64,000 nucleotides of DNA from Chelydra serpentina (lineage: Eukaryota; Chordata; Testudines; Chelydridae). A program made the position numbers and the translations under genes. The stretch covers positions 15,842,501 through 15,906,500 of the forward strand of contig JBAIAC010000059.1 in assembly GCA_037349315.1 (NCBI GenBank), in the 5' to 3' direction. Shown piece after piece: positions 38,249 to 49,620 of this stretch. The notes below the pieces were generated by a model that did not search any database, was not told the origin of the DNA, and saw only the letters and a list, made by a program, of their open reading frames with translations. Position 1 is the stretch's first letter. Each line of letters begins with the position of its first letter.

Positions 38249-38421
38249 CAATATCTGCAAGAGGGCGAACAAATATACACCGCCTCCTGTCATTAATCCA
38301 TTCCACCAGGCAGCCCAGCCATGCTGCAGCGTTCTCGGTGAGGCTTTCTGGGATTGTTCCTTCCCACTTTGCTGTCCATCAGCTTCATCAATTGACTCCA
38401 TCACTGTTGGCTTGGAGAGAC
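38249..38421 (-). CDS. PTPN5: PTPN5 (STEP) exon: N-terminal segment and start of first membrane helix
   Basis: Most 5' of the nine PTPN5 exons found. It is 173 nt and enters in phase 1, its first two bases completing a Gly codon. It encodes a piece resembling the STEP61 N-terminus: LSKPTVMESIDEADG aligns with the known LPQPIVMEALDEAEG. It then runs into a hydrophobic stretch (GVYLFALLQIL) that continues in the next exon. Donor is gtaagg; acceptor is gaag with a weak pyrimidine tract. In STEP61 this region anchors the phosphatase to the ER and postsynaptic membranes. The long proline run of mammalian STEP61 between the acidic piece and the helix is absent, replaced by a Lys/Gln/Ser-rich linker. 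An in-frame stop lies a few codons upstream in the intron, so the start codon must be in an earlier exon unless the internal ATG (VMES) is used. Confidence 0.88.
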
Positions 38422-38734
38422 CTTCAAATGCAAATTACATGTGCAGGGAATGAAAAGCAGTGTAACTCTGCAGCCATCACGGAGGAATGTGAGGAATATT
38501 ATTTTTGTAAAGATGTTGGTTACCTCTCAGTTCTGCATCAGTAAGTGCAGCTCGAGATTCAAGCGTCACACTCTATTAGTACAGCAGTATTCACTTACCT
38601 TCGTCAGAAAAAGTAAGCGTGGGAGGATAAATTATTTTTCTTTTATTTCTGTAGTAACGGAACCCGGGGCTTTGTTGTTAATAAATTCTCATTTACATTG
38701 CTGCATCTTTCTTTTCTTCTTCTTTTTTTCTAAG

Positions 38735-38825
38735 GAGCCCTGGGTTTGGTTCCCAACTCTGGCCATTCACCTGCTGTGTGATGCTGGGCAAATCATTTAA
38801 TCTCTCTCTGCCTGTTTCCCCTCTT
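38735..38825 (+). repeat. MIR-like CORE SINE
   Basis: It reads ctgctgtgtgatgctgggc and then aatcatttaatctctctctg, matching the MIR core in forward orientation. An ancient amniote repeat phrase (tgtacagttcctagcac) follows at about 38894. Confidence 0.65.
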
Positions 38826-41160
38826 ACCCATTGCCAGTCCTGTCTATTTAGACTGCAAGATGTCAAGACAGAGACAGTCTCTTACTATATATTTGTACAG
38901 TTCCTAGCACAACGCAGACCTTGATCTTGGTAGCAACCTCTAGGTGTAGTAAAAGTAATAAACAGACTGGTCTGATTTTGCTCTGACTGCTGATTACTAT
39001 TGGTGCAATGCCATTGGCGTCAAAGGAGCTACGCCAATTTACACCAGCCGACTGTCTAACCACAGAAGAGTAGCATTTTATCCCCACTTTGTATAGCTGT
39101 AACTGAATTCACAGGCTGCGAGGCAGCAAGAAATCAGGCCCATTAACGTCATTTACTCCTAGTTTATACTGGTGTACATTAGAAGAGAATCAACCCAGAG
39201 ACTGCCCTGTGACCAAGACCATAGCCATGGCAACAAATCCTAAACCAAGCACACCAGCATAGGATAATGCCCACAGAAGGGCTATCATTGTGGTTTGCTG
39301 AGCTAAGCTTTCTTCAGGATGCATCATCAGTCATTTATTTTTCTAAAAATTGTAAACTTTGGGACAGATCCTACAGAACAGTGGATCTACATCAGTTGAG
39401 GATCTGACCTTAAACACAGGAGATAAGACTTTATAGAAGCATGTTATCTCCCTTCTTAAACAGAACACTGTGTGGATGGACAGAGCCATACCCTTCTTAT
39501 TCTCCCTTATCTGGCTGTTCTTCTCCTATTCAAGTGAAGGGCAGTGGGGGAACTTATGATGCCCCTGTTTGAGAGAATAAGAGATGAGCCCAGATCAAAT
39601 GTATTTAGGCAAGTAACTCCCATTGAAATCAGTAGGAGTTAGGGAGGTGCTGACAACTTCCTACCAGATTCTCAGCACCCTTAACAGCTCACTGACTTCA
39701 CTTCCAGCGAAGAGTGCTCAGCACCTGGCAAGGGATGCTCCACATCTGAAAGTGGCGGCCTTGTATTTCTCACATTAATAAAACTCCCATTGATTTCACC
39801 CGTGTTTCCTCCAGGCTGGCAGACAGCTGCTTGAAAATGACACAGGCTAAGGAGCACCAGACTTTTTTCGCAGATACAGTCAGAGCGATCATAGAAATTA
39901 GATCCCGAATCCCACAAGTCCTCCATGCTCTGGTTGGTATCCCACAATCCACTGTGAAAAATCATCCGGAACGCACAGAGCCTAGAAGCACTGCTTGGTA
40001 CCCACAATACAACAACACATGTCTGCAGATGCAGTGCAGTGGGCACAAGGTTTCAGAGGGGAAGCAGCATAGAGCAGAGTATGCACAGCAGCATGGGCAC
40101 ACACAACTGAATTGGTTTACTTACATCACAATGAATTCTACCAGTATAACTTCTGCATACAGCTAGGCCTAAGAAAAGTTTCCTTGACTAGAGAGGAGTG
40201 CAGAGTCGGGTCCTATTGTATGCAGAGCTAATAGTAGCACTTATAGTTAAGGTTTTCTAAAATGCCTTCAGTATAAACCCAGTTGCTTATAACTATGCCA
40301 GATTTTAGCAGTTTAGGTTGAAATTCTCCATGCTTGCTCTCAGCTTCAGGCTGATTTTTTAATTTTATTTCATCAAAAAACAGCACAGTCATTTCCCAGG
40401 ACATGACTAGGGAAAAAGAAATAGCTTTGCCAATAGTAAACAATTTTCTCTACCATTTGTTGAAGGAGTTCTAGTTTCTCTCTGGTTTGGAGCAGGAACT
40501 TAACATTTGGTAGGAGTAATCCTGAGATGTGACGTTTGCTTTCCCAGGGAAAGTATACTCAGATCTAGCTGAGTTACAAGCCTATGAAAGTTTCCATTTG
40601 CACATGGTCAGTACAGCTTTATTACAGCTTGTACCTAAAATCTCTAAATATTCTATTTGCTCTGAGCATGCCCCCAGCCTCACTGACCCTTCATATGCAT
40701 CGAGCAATTCTCCTAGACCTCCCTGCATGCCAACTGCACTAAGTATGCTCCCAGATCGTAATGAGCCTCCTACATGGAAGTTACTTGGCTAGAATTCCAG
40801 ACAGGACACCAGCAAAGCAGCAGCAAAACACCTTTTCCCTTTTTACAGAAGGAATAGCTGAGCAGTTGCACAAGGTCACTTCTGGCAAATTTGGAAATAG
40901 AATCCAGCCTCTAACATGGCAGACACAACTTTCATTCACTTAGCTTCACTGCCTATCAGAATGAATGTCTCAAAGCTATGTGCTTGGCTGTGGTGTCCAT
41001 GACCATGAGAACAGAGAGACAAGAAAAGAACACAGGAATCCTGACTCCTAACATTCCACCGCTGTCTAGCAATAATTGTGCAAGCAACTGGTAGTGTGTT
41101 ACTTCCCCCTCTAGAAGCTAGACATATGAAAGATAATAGTGTACTACTGCTATTAGCTTT
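38826..41160. other. 5' intron or flank of PTPN5, no gene recognised
   Basis: Short frames near 39681-40166 show no family. Old repeat phrases occur at about 38990-39050 (acgccaatttacaccag) and about 39615 (ttgaaatcagtaggagttag). Confidence 0.35.
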
Positions 41161-41172
41161 TTTTCCCCTCCT

Positions 41173-41265
41173 CTCCACACCTCAAGTGGTAGAAGTCTGT
41201 GCCGTGCATCTAAAAGTCCTAGGTTCAAACCCTGCCGATGACTTATGTAGGGAGTCAATATTGTA
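41173..41265 (+). repeat. tRNA-like SINE head (older family)
   Basis: An A-box-like ctcaagtggtagaagtctg is followed 30 bp later by a B-box-like aggttcaaaccctgc, spaced as in tRNA-derived SINEs. It cannot fold as a functional tRNA, because no acceptor-stem pairing is visible. Confidence 0.5.
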
Positions 41266-41615
41266 CCAGAGAATGGATATTTTTATTTTCCAGTTTTCTA
41301 TATAAAAACCTAGGAAATTGCATACAACATGCATGTTAAAATAACATTATGACTTCAAAGTCAAGAAGTCAGATGTTAGGAAATTTCAGAATTAAGGTCA
41401 GCCTTATCTATGCAAAGAAGTTACACAACTCTAATTAAAATCAGTTTTGAAAAAGTGTACCAAATGCAAATAAACCTATATAAACCATGCAAGCTTTTGT
41501 GCTGTTTTAACTATATCCATTTTAAAACACACCTTTAATTAATCCAGTACAAATCTGTGTGTTGACAGGTGACGAGAGTCTTTAATTACATGGTCTCATT
41601 CCATTTGTTCTAGAG

Positions 41616-41979
41616 CAGTGGTTCTCAACCAGGGGTCCGGGGCCCCCTGTGGGGGACCACGAGCAGGCTTCAGGGGGTCCGCTAAGCAGGGCTAGCATTA
41701 GACTCACTGGGGTCCAGGGCAGAAAGCCAAAGCCCTACCTCATGGGTCTGAAACCCAGGGCCCTGAACCCCATCACTCGGGGTTGAAGCCAAAGCCTGGG
41801 CAATGTAGCTTCGTGGGGGCCCCCTGTGGTGTGGGGCCCAGGCAACTGCCCTGTTTGCTACCCCTAACTCTGCCCCTGGCTTTTAGATGCAGAAAACCAG
41901 TTGTTATGGCACAGGTGGGCCAGGGACTTTTTATAGCATGTTGAGGGGGCCTCAGAAAGAAAAAGTTTGAGAACCTCTG
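41616..41979. mobile_element. 364-bp hAT MITE with perfect 8-bp duplication
   Basis: Ends are cagtggttctcaacc and gtttgagaacctctg, and the target duplication ttctagag is perfect (41608-41615 and 41980-41987). The GC-rich interior is non-coding. Confidence 0.9.
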
Positions 41980-42047
41980 TTCTAGAGGACCCCTGCCTCA
42001 TTCAGTGAACAGAACGAGCAGTGAACGAGACAGAGAGCTGCAAAAAG

Positions 42048-42150
42048 AGAAAGGATGTCGGGGTTAAGGCACTGGACTGGGACTTGGGAAAGCTGGGTTT
42101 TATTCCTGGCTCTGCCACAGACTACGTATGTGATGTTGGACAAGACTATT
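42048..42150 (+). repeat. MIR-like CORE SINE
   Basis: It reads gttaaggcactggactggg and then cctggctctgccacagac, as in the MIR 5' half in forward orientation. Confidence 0.6.
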
Positions 42151-42456
42151 ATAATGCATGCATACAAAAGAGATGATTACGGGTGCACAGTCAACCTAAC
42201 TGTGGCATTCCCCAACTACTTTGCTGGACTTTGAAACCTGATGGTTCTTTTGACATAGTTTTTTGTGTGCAATGTTAGCAAAAGATATTCCACCAAAACC
42301 TATTATTTTCGTTTGGCTGGTTTTGGCGGCAGTCCATAATCCTCCTGGATTCCTGGTTCCCACCAATTGTGGTTTAGACACCATAAGACTTGGCTCGCTG
42401 CCAAAGTCCTGTGGCAAAAAAATCATTTTCGAGTCACAGTCTAATCCCATTACAAG

Positions 42457-42602
42457 CAGTGATTCTCAAACTTTTGTACTGGTGACCCCTTTCACATAGC
42501 AAGCCATTGTGTGCGACCCCCACTTATAAATTAAAAACACTTTTTTACATATTTAACACCATTATAAACGCTGGAGGCAAAGCAGGGTTTGGGGTGGAGG
42601 CC
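42457..42602 (-). mobile_element. Truncated hAT element, same family as 59540-59759
   Basis: It begins cagtgattctcaaactttt and runs through aacaccattataaacgctgg and aaagcagggtttggggtgg. This is the reverse complement of the right two thirds of the 59540 element. The other end is missing. Confidence 0.75.
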
Positions 42603-42663
42603 TAAAAGTCCTATGCTTGTAAGGCAACTTGAAATATCAAAACAGACAAAGCATCATCTAGTG

Positions 42664-42977
42664 CAGAGGTTGGCAACCTTTGAGAAGTGGTGTGCCGAGT
42701 CTTCGTTTATTCACTGTAATTTAAGGTTTCACGTGCCAGGAATATATTTAAACGTTTTTAGAAGGTCTCTTTCTATAAGTCTTTAATATATAACTAAACT
42801 ATTGTTGTTTATGTAAAGTAAATAAGGTTTTGAAAATGTTTAAGAAGCTTCACTTAAAACTAAATTAAAATGGAAAGCGCCCCCAGACCGGCGGCCAGGA
42901 CCCAGGTAGTGTGAGTGCCGCTGAAAATCAGCTCGTGTGTCGCCTTCGGCACCCGTGCCATAGGTTGCCTACCCCTG
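42664..42977. mobile_element. 314-bp hAT MITE with imperfect 8-bp duplication
   Basis: Ends are cagaggttggcaaccttt and ataggttgcctacccctg. Flanks are atctagtg (42656-42663) and acctagcg (42978-42985), matching at 6 of 8 bases. Confidence 0.8.
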
Positions 42978-43019
42978 ACCTAGCGCCATAATCTAACCTA
43001 CTATCTCTGCAGTTTACAA

Positions 43020-43160
43020 ATAAAGGATTGCCAGTCTGGATCAGACCAGTGGTTCACCTAGTCCATTATCCTGCTTCTGAAAGTGGCTTCTAGCATGAGA
43101 TGTTTTTAGGGGAAGTAGCAAGAAACTCATAACAGATCCTCTGCCAATAGGAGACGTTTC
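43020..43160 (-). mobile_element. CR1 LINE fragment
   Basis: The phrase agtctggatcagaccagtgg, followed by cctagtccattatcctgctt, is the reverse of the CR1 3' region (…ggactagatgaacc…gatcc…). Confidence 0.55.
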
Positions 43161-45217
43161 TTCTTCACCTCATCAATCAGTGGTCAGTTTATGCCCTAAA
43201 GCCATATACCCAAAGGATTTCATTATTGCTCCCCCTGTATTTGTGGAACTCTCTCTGAGCATATAGATAGACAGACAAGATGATAGGAGAAAGAGAAATA
43301 GATATATAGTGTTCGGAATCTTTAGAGTACTAGAACCCTGACTGCATGCTAAAGGACAGGTATAGTAATGATGAGTGAGATAATGATGCCTCGGAGCAAC
43401 AAACATATGTGCCATGATTCAGAGGATAAGTGTTTCAGATGTACAGTATTGGGCTTATATTAGTGTGTACAAATCAGCAGGGAACTCCCAGGGTCTGACA
43501 TTCATCTTTTACATTAGTGGTTTCTGTGGAAGAAATACAAACCCTCCCGAGCCACACATGCTGTAGTTTCCATTTCATCAGGAATCTTGTGCCCTCTCCA
43601 GTGAAGGATGCTAATGCTCAAGAGATTACTACAGCCCCATTTATAGTCAGGTTTTACCATTTATTTTGGGAATAAAGATCCCTTCCCCTGCCAAAAACCC
43701 CCAACAACAACAACAGTGTTTCCAATGGTGGAATAAAATGTACTATACCAATAAAAATGCGAACACTTACACAATCATTGCACATTTACTCATATCCAGT
43801 ATATTGTACATATGGGAATCTTATATCTGGGGAATCCTACAAAGGGATTTTTAATCAGTAAAATCCAAAAACCTAAAACAGTTTCGGTGACTGTGATACT
43901 TGGTGTATTGTATTTATGCAACATATAGACCCCTAATAAAAACAGCATTTAGAAAGTAACATAAAGACAGTGAGTATATCAGGGCTGGTGTCCTGGGAGG
44001 GAATGGAAGACTGGGTTTAAATTCCCCTTAAGACCTAAGCACACAGAAGAAAACCTTGCTTCCCATTCTGTGAGCTGGAAGGCCTGAAAAGCAGCCAAAG
44101 ACCAAGCAGGGGGACCAAGACCAAGAAGACAAGAGATATCAAGCAGGGGGAACTCCAATTCATGCTTCATACCATGGAGGCTCACTCTATGACAGTGCTG
44201 AAGGAAGGACATTTGGGGGAGAGCAAGAGGTACGGCCGGGGGATCCATGAACTAAAGGGATCTACTTGCCGAACCCTCAGCACAGGAAGTGAGTAATGGG
44301 CCATGTCTGCTATTACTGCCCTGAGGCAGCTGCAGCCACCATGCAGTGGCAGCTTGGCTGCATTGTGCCTTGCCTCCCGTTTGTCAATGGAAAGATTCCA
44401 TGCCCCTCCCACGCTGTACACAAGCCACTTATCCTGCTTTCTGTGGGGGGTGAAAATTTCCCCTATAGGGAGATGGCCAATAATAGGAAGCATTCTGAAG
44501 TATGAACATATTGGCAGTATTTTCATGCCAGGAACATTACTGATGTTTTAGATAAACATCCTAGACCCACACAAGACGCCTACATCTTCTGATGTCAAAA
44601 TTCAGCCACCTGTTGAAATCACGGTCACGGTCGTTGAAAAACGAGGCAAATAATCAGTACTAGGAATGGATCTAGGAACATTAGAAAGATACTGTCTAGA
44701 GATTGCGCGTTCTCTCTTACCTCAAATGCAGTGAGGTGAGGAAGAATGGAAATGGGATAACTAACCTGTAAGCCAATGACCAGCCTTGCCACCTTGAATC
44801 TCTCCATAGTCCGTAATGGGTGTGGGAAAATTGTGGTCTTCTTGGGATGGGGCATCAGAAGAGGACAGCTGTCATATTCATGTGTCACAGAGCTTTTTGC
44901 ATAGCAAATGAGTTCATTCCTGTCTCCCTTGGAATTTGACTAGTGGATCACTATTTCACAGCTCAAGAGAGCTAAATTAAATGTCCTTATACTGGTCCTA
45001 TGCCCAGTGGATTGGCCATTAAATAAGATATGCCCTGTTGTTGCTGTTGATACATGGGTCTGATTTGTCCAAGAAAATCATTTCTTCTCATGGCTCTTTG
45101 TGCTGCTTGCTCATTGTTTCAAGATCTAATAGGTAACACTGAGACGTATGGCAGCACTGTCTAATCTCTACTGTGGCCTTGATGCTGATAACTGACCTCT
45201 GGCTTCTCCAGTTTTAA
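43161..45217. other. No gene recognised
   Basis: The frames at about 43979-44888 show no domain. No repeat family is identified with confidence. Confidence 0.35.
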
Positions 45218-45396
45218 TCATAGAATATCAGGGTTGGAAGGGACCTTAGGAGGTCATCTAGTCCAACCCCCTGCTCAAAGCAGGACCAATCCCCAATTTT
45301 TGCCCCAGATCCCTAAATGGCCCCCTCAAGGATTGAACTCACAACCCTGGGTTTAGCAGGCCAATGCTCAAACCACTGAGCTATCCCTCCCCCCCC
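45218..45396 (-). mobile_element. Turtle tRNA-derived SINE (CR1-tailed)
   Basis: Second copy, reversed. The tail tagaatatcagggttggaag leads, and the head ends with ccactgagctatccctcccc. Both promoter boxes are intact in reverse complement. Confidence 0.88.
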
Positions 45397-45463
45397 AGTT
45401 ATTTCCAATTCTTCTCTACACTACAGGCCACAATCCAGCATTGGCTGCTTCCATTCTGCTTCA

Positions 45464-45902
45464 CCAGGGACAGAGATCACCAGCGCCCGCAGCCCGGCCT
45501 GCCGGGGACAGAGAACTCCGGGGCTGTGGGCGCCTGTGTTCTCTGTCCCTGGCAGGCGCAGGGCTGTGGCTTCTCTCCGTGCTGCCCCGGCCTGTCGGGG
45601 ACAGAGAACACCGGCGCCCGCAGCCCCGGAGTTCTCTGTCCCCGGCAGGCCGGGGCAGCATGGAGAGATGCCGCAGCCCCGCGCCTGCCAGGGACAGAGA
45701 TCACCGGCGCCCACAGCTCGGCCTGCCGGGGACAGAGAACTCGGGGGCTGCGGGCGCCGGTGTTCTCTGTCCCCGGCAGGCGCGGGGCTGCGGCTTCTCT
45801 CCGTGCTGCCCCGGCCTGCAGGGGACAGCGATCACCGGCGTGGGCGCCCATAAATGCCCCGGCGGGCGCCATGGCGCCCGCGGGCACCACGTTGGGGACC
45901 AC
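45464..45902. mobile_element. GC-rich palindromic tandem element with hAT-type right end
   Basis: The unit opening gggacagagatcacc recurs at about 45468 and 45691 (period about 224 bp) and partly at about 45822. Inside each unit, gagaacaccggcgcccgcag and its inverse alternate, so the block can fold extensively. The right end caccacgttggggaccactg matches a hAT-type terminus. The left terminus is not visible. All long frames here are compositional artefacts. Confidence 0.6.
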
Positions 45903-45910
45903 TGGAGGAG

Positions 45911-46608
45911 ACTGTCTAGGAAGGTGTACAGCAGAAAGGGATCTAGGGGGTTATAGTGGACCACAAGCTAAATATGAGTCAACAGTATGATGCTGTTGCA
46001 AAAAAAGCAAACTTGATTCTGGGCTGCATTAACAGGTGTGTTGTGAGCAAGACACGAGAAGTCATTCTTCCGCTCTACTCTGCACTGGTTAGGCCTCAAC
46101 TGGAGTATTGTGTCCAGTTCTGGGCACCGCATTTCAGGAAAGATGTGGAGAAATTGGAGAGGGTCCAGAGAAGAGCAACAAGAATGATTAAGGGTCTAGA
46201 GAACATGACCTATGAAGGAAGGCTGAAGGAATTGGGTTTGTTTAGTTTGGAAAAGAGAAGACTGAGAGGGGACATGATAGCGGTCTTCAGGTATCTAAAA
46301 GGGTGTCATAAGGAGGAGGGAGAAAACTTGTTCATCTTAGCCTCTAAGATAGAACAAGAAGCAATGGGCTTAAACTGCAGCAAGGGAGGCTTAGGTTGGA
46401 CATTAGGAAAAAGTTCCTAACTGTCAGGGTGGTTAAACACTGGAATAAACTGCCCAGGGAGGTTGTGGAATCTCCATCTCTGGAGATATTTAAGAGTAGG
46501 TTAGATAAATGTCTATCAGGGATGGTCTAGACAGTATTTGGTCCTGCCATGAGGGCAGGGGGCTGGACTCGATGACCTCTCGAGGTCCCTTCCAGCTCTA
46601 GAATATAT
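45911..46608 (+). mobile_element. CR1 LINE 3' end with reverse-transcriptase C-terminal region
   Basis: An open frame at 45956-46420 has the CR1 ORF2 C-terminal signature: [42 protein letters not shown] one-base shift then breaks it near the phrase LASK. The 3' tail gactcgatgacctctcgagg follows. 5'-truncated, as usual for CR1. Confidence 0.9.
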
Positions 46609-46814
46609 AAGAGGCCCTAGTTCGGGTCAGGGCCTCATCATGCTAGGCACTATGTAATTACTAACATATGAAATCACAGCATCTTCCATACAGAGCAAGA
46701 ATTTTAAGAAAATGTACTAATTAGTTTTAGCATAAAGGCAGTGCCTGGGCTTCCCAGCTGGGATCAGGTCCCATGGTACTACAAATGCATAGCAGGAGAC
46801 AGTCTCTTCTCTGA

Positions 46815-46955
46815 ACAGCTTACAAGCGGAAGTATTATTTTCTCAGTTTTACAAATGAGAAACTGAAGCATAGAGATTAAGTGGCTTGACCAGGTTCTGG
46901 ACCCAGATTTCCTGAGACCCAGGGCTGTGCCTTAACCACCAGGACATCCTTCCTT
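46815..46955 (-). repeat. MIR-like CORE SINE
   Basis: It reads gttttacaaatgagaaactg and then aagcatagagattaagtggc, followed by a degenerate tail. Reverse MIR orientation. Confidence 0.6.
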
Positions 46956-47384
46956 TGCACTGTCAGTTTCTGTACAAACTCCGAGAACAAACCAACCATT
47001 TTGTGTTCCTCCTCTCTACTGTAAATAAGCTCTGCTGAAAAACAAACAGCCCCTTTTTCCTGTGCAGACCCATCCATAATGGTCTATCCTAACCTCTGCG
47101 GGAACCGAATGGGAATCTTGCACCTGAGTGTTTGAGCCCAGTTAACTTGACTTTCTACTCAGCAGTTCCCAGCTCAACTGCTGAGTCACACACTCACTCC
47201 ACTTCATTTTCACACTGCTCCCACTCAGTCCACCTGTCATTTCATATGGGAAGGGTGGGAGGGGAGAAAAAGTGGCAAGTCAGAAGAAATATTCTCATTC
47301 ACCCATGCCCATTCTTACAGTATGCTGGGTCACAAGCAAGAACAGGAGCCCAAGCTGCTAGAGAGGGGTACTGAAAAAACCCCA

Positions 47385-47844
47385 CCCTTAACCCCCCCAC
47401 CCCAGGATGCCACCCCCTATCCAACCCCCCATGCTCCCTGTCCCGACTGCTCCGACCCCTATTCACACCCCGGGACCGGCCCCCTGGGACTCCCACGCTT
47501 ATCCAACCCCCCCACTCCGTTCCCTGTCCCCTGACCCCTGACTGCCCCCCGGGACCCTCTGCCCCTTATCCAACCCCCCGGCCCTGGCCCCCCTTACCAT
47601 GCCGCTCAGAGCAGCATGTCTGGCAGCCGCACAGCCCGGACGGAGCCAGACACACTGGCGCGCTGCCCCGCAGGAGCGCCACAGCCCTGCGCCCAGTGCG
47701 CTGCCCGTGCGGCGGCAACAGTGCGGGGGAGGGGACCAGCGGGGGAGGGGCCAGGGTCTAGCCTCCCAGGCTGGGAGCTCAGGGGCCAGACAGGACGGTC
47801 CGCGGGCCGGATGTGGCCCGAGGGCCGTAGTTTGCCCACCTTTG
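47385..47844. mobile_element. GC-rich hAT-like fragment
   Basis: A C-rich block of cctatccaaccccc-type phrases gives way to gggccggatgtggcccgagg. It closes with gtagtttgcccacctttg, a hAT-like right end. The left end could not be placed. Confidence 0.45.
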
Positions 47845-48535
47845 AGCTAGTCTGACCTCCTGTGCATCGCAGGCCACAAACCGTCACCCATCCACTCTAG
47901 TAAGAGGCTCAAAACCTCTGGATGAAGTCCTCAAATCTTGACTTAACTACTTCAAGTTATAGATAATCCACCATTTTCTCTCGTTAAAACCCATGTCCCA
48001 TGGTGCAGAAGAAGGTGAAAAAACCCAGGGTCTCGGCCAATCTGACCTGGGGGAAAATTCCTTCCCAAGCCCCAATATGGCGATCAGTTAAGACCCTGAG
48101 CATATGGGTGAGACCCACAAGCCAGATACCAGGGAAATAATTTTGTGTAGTAACTCATAGCCCTCCACATCTAGTGTCCCATCTCTGTCCGTTGGAGATA
48201 TTTGCTAATAGCAGTCGTGGATAGGCCTTAAAGCATTGTAGGCGACCTCATCATACCATCCGCTCCAGAAACTTATCGAGCTTAGTCTTAAAACAAGTTA
48301 GGTTTTTCTCCCCCACTACTCCCTTTAGACAGCTGTTCCAGAACTTCACTCATCTGATGGTTAGAAACCTTTATTTAATACCAAGCCTACATTTATTGAT
48401 GGCCGGTTTATAGCCTTTTGTTCTTGCGCCAGTGCTGGCCCTTAACTTAAATAACTCCTCTCCCTCCTTGGCATTTATCCCTCAGATGTATTTATAGAGA
48501 GCAATCGTATCTCCCCTCATCTTTCATAAGAACAT
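47845..48535 (-). mobile_element. CR1 LINE fragment
   Basis: A reverse-strand CR1 3' region beginning agctagtctgacctcctg. It passes gaaaattccttcccaagccc and cagctgttccagaacttcac, and ends at tatctcccctcatctttc. Confidence 0.85.
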
Positions 48536-49620
48536 AAAAACAGCCATACTGGGTCAGACCAAAGGTCCATGAAGCCCAGTATCCTGTCCTCTGACAGTGG
48601 TAAATGGCAGGTGCCCCAAAGGGAATGAACAGACAGGTTATCATCAAGTGATCCATGCTCTGTCACCCAATCCCAGCTTCTGGCAAACAGAGGCTAAGGA
48701 CACCATTCCTGCCCATCCTGGCTAATAGCCATCGATGGACCTATCTTCCATGAATCTGTCTAGCTCCCTTTTGAGGATTATAGGATTGGCTTTCGCAACA
48801 CCCTCTGGCAAGGAGTTCCAGCGGTTGACAGTGCGTTGTGTGAAAAAAACACTTTATGTTTGTTTTAAACCTGCTACCTATTAATTTCATTTGGTGTCCC
48901 CTTATTCTTGTAATATGAGGAGAAAAATAACACTTCCTTATTTACTTTCTCTATACCACTCATAGTATATGGGACTATATATCATATCCCCCCTTAGTCT
49001 TTTCCAAGCTGAAAAGTCCCTGTCTTATTAATCTCTCCTCATACGGAAGCCATTCTATACCCCTAATAATTTTTGTTGCCCTTTTCTGAACCTTTTCCAA
49101 TTCCAATATATCTTGAGATGGAGCGACCACATCTGCACGCAGTATTCAAGGTGTGGGATTCATGGATTTATATAGAGGCAATATGATTTACCTAGAGAAG
49201 GGGAGGGTTAACTCAGTGGTTTGAGCATTGGCCTGCTAAACCCAGGGTTGTGAGTTCAATCCTTGGGGGGGCCATTTAGGGATCTGGGGCAAAAATTGGG
49301 GATTGGTCCTGCTTTGAGCAGGGGGTTGGACTAGATGACCTCCTAAGGTCCCTTCCAACCCTGATATTCTATGATTCTGTCTTATCTATCCCTTTCTTGA
49401 TGATTCCCAACATTCTGTTCACTTTTTTGACTGCTGCTGCACACTGAGTGGATGATTTCAGAGAACTATCCACAATGACTCTAAGGTCTCTTTCTTGAGT
49501 GGTAATAGCTAATTTAGACCCCATCCTTGTATATGTATAGTTAGGATTATGTTTTCCAATGTGCATTACTTTGCATTTATCAACATTACATTTCATCTGC
49601 CATTTTATTGCCCAGTCTTT
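48536..49620 (-). mobile_element. CR1 LINE fragment interrupted by a SINE
   Basis: A second CR1 subfamily. It starts ataagaacataaaaacagcc at its 3' end. On the minus strand at 49369-49596 it encodes CNVDKCKVMHIGKHNPNYTY and then SSTQCAAAVKKVNRMLGIIK, the CR1 ORF2 C-terminus. A turtle SINE (49201-49377) splits it, and the CR1 sequence resumes directly after the SINE. Confidence 0.88.
49201..49377 (+). mobile_element. Turtle tRNA-derived SINE inserted in CR1
   Basis: Third copy. The A-box is slightly altered (ttaactcagtggtttgagc) and the B-box ggttgtgagttcaatcc is intact. The tail ends attctatgattctg. A CR1 sequence flanks it on both sides. Confidence 0.88.

Noticed and set aside
39990..40032. 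Minus-strand codons ADMCC followed by a gtacc donor-like site, reminiscent of the DMCC in the STEP N-terminus
   Set aside because: Only four residues agree, the following residues do not match, and the donor is poor. Probably chance.
45477..45850. Direct repeats that could suggest a CRISPR-like array
   Set aside because: Vertebrate DNA; the repeats are long, palindromic and contiguous, with no spacer pattern.
45364..45990. A 208-codon frame and its antisense partners
   Set aside because: They arise from the palindromic GC-rich repeat, and are open in several frames on both strands.
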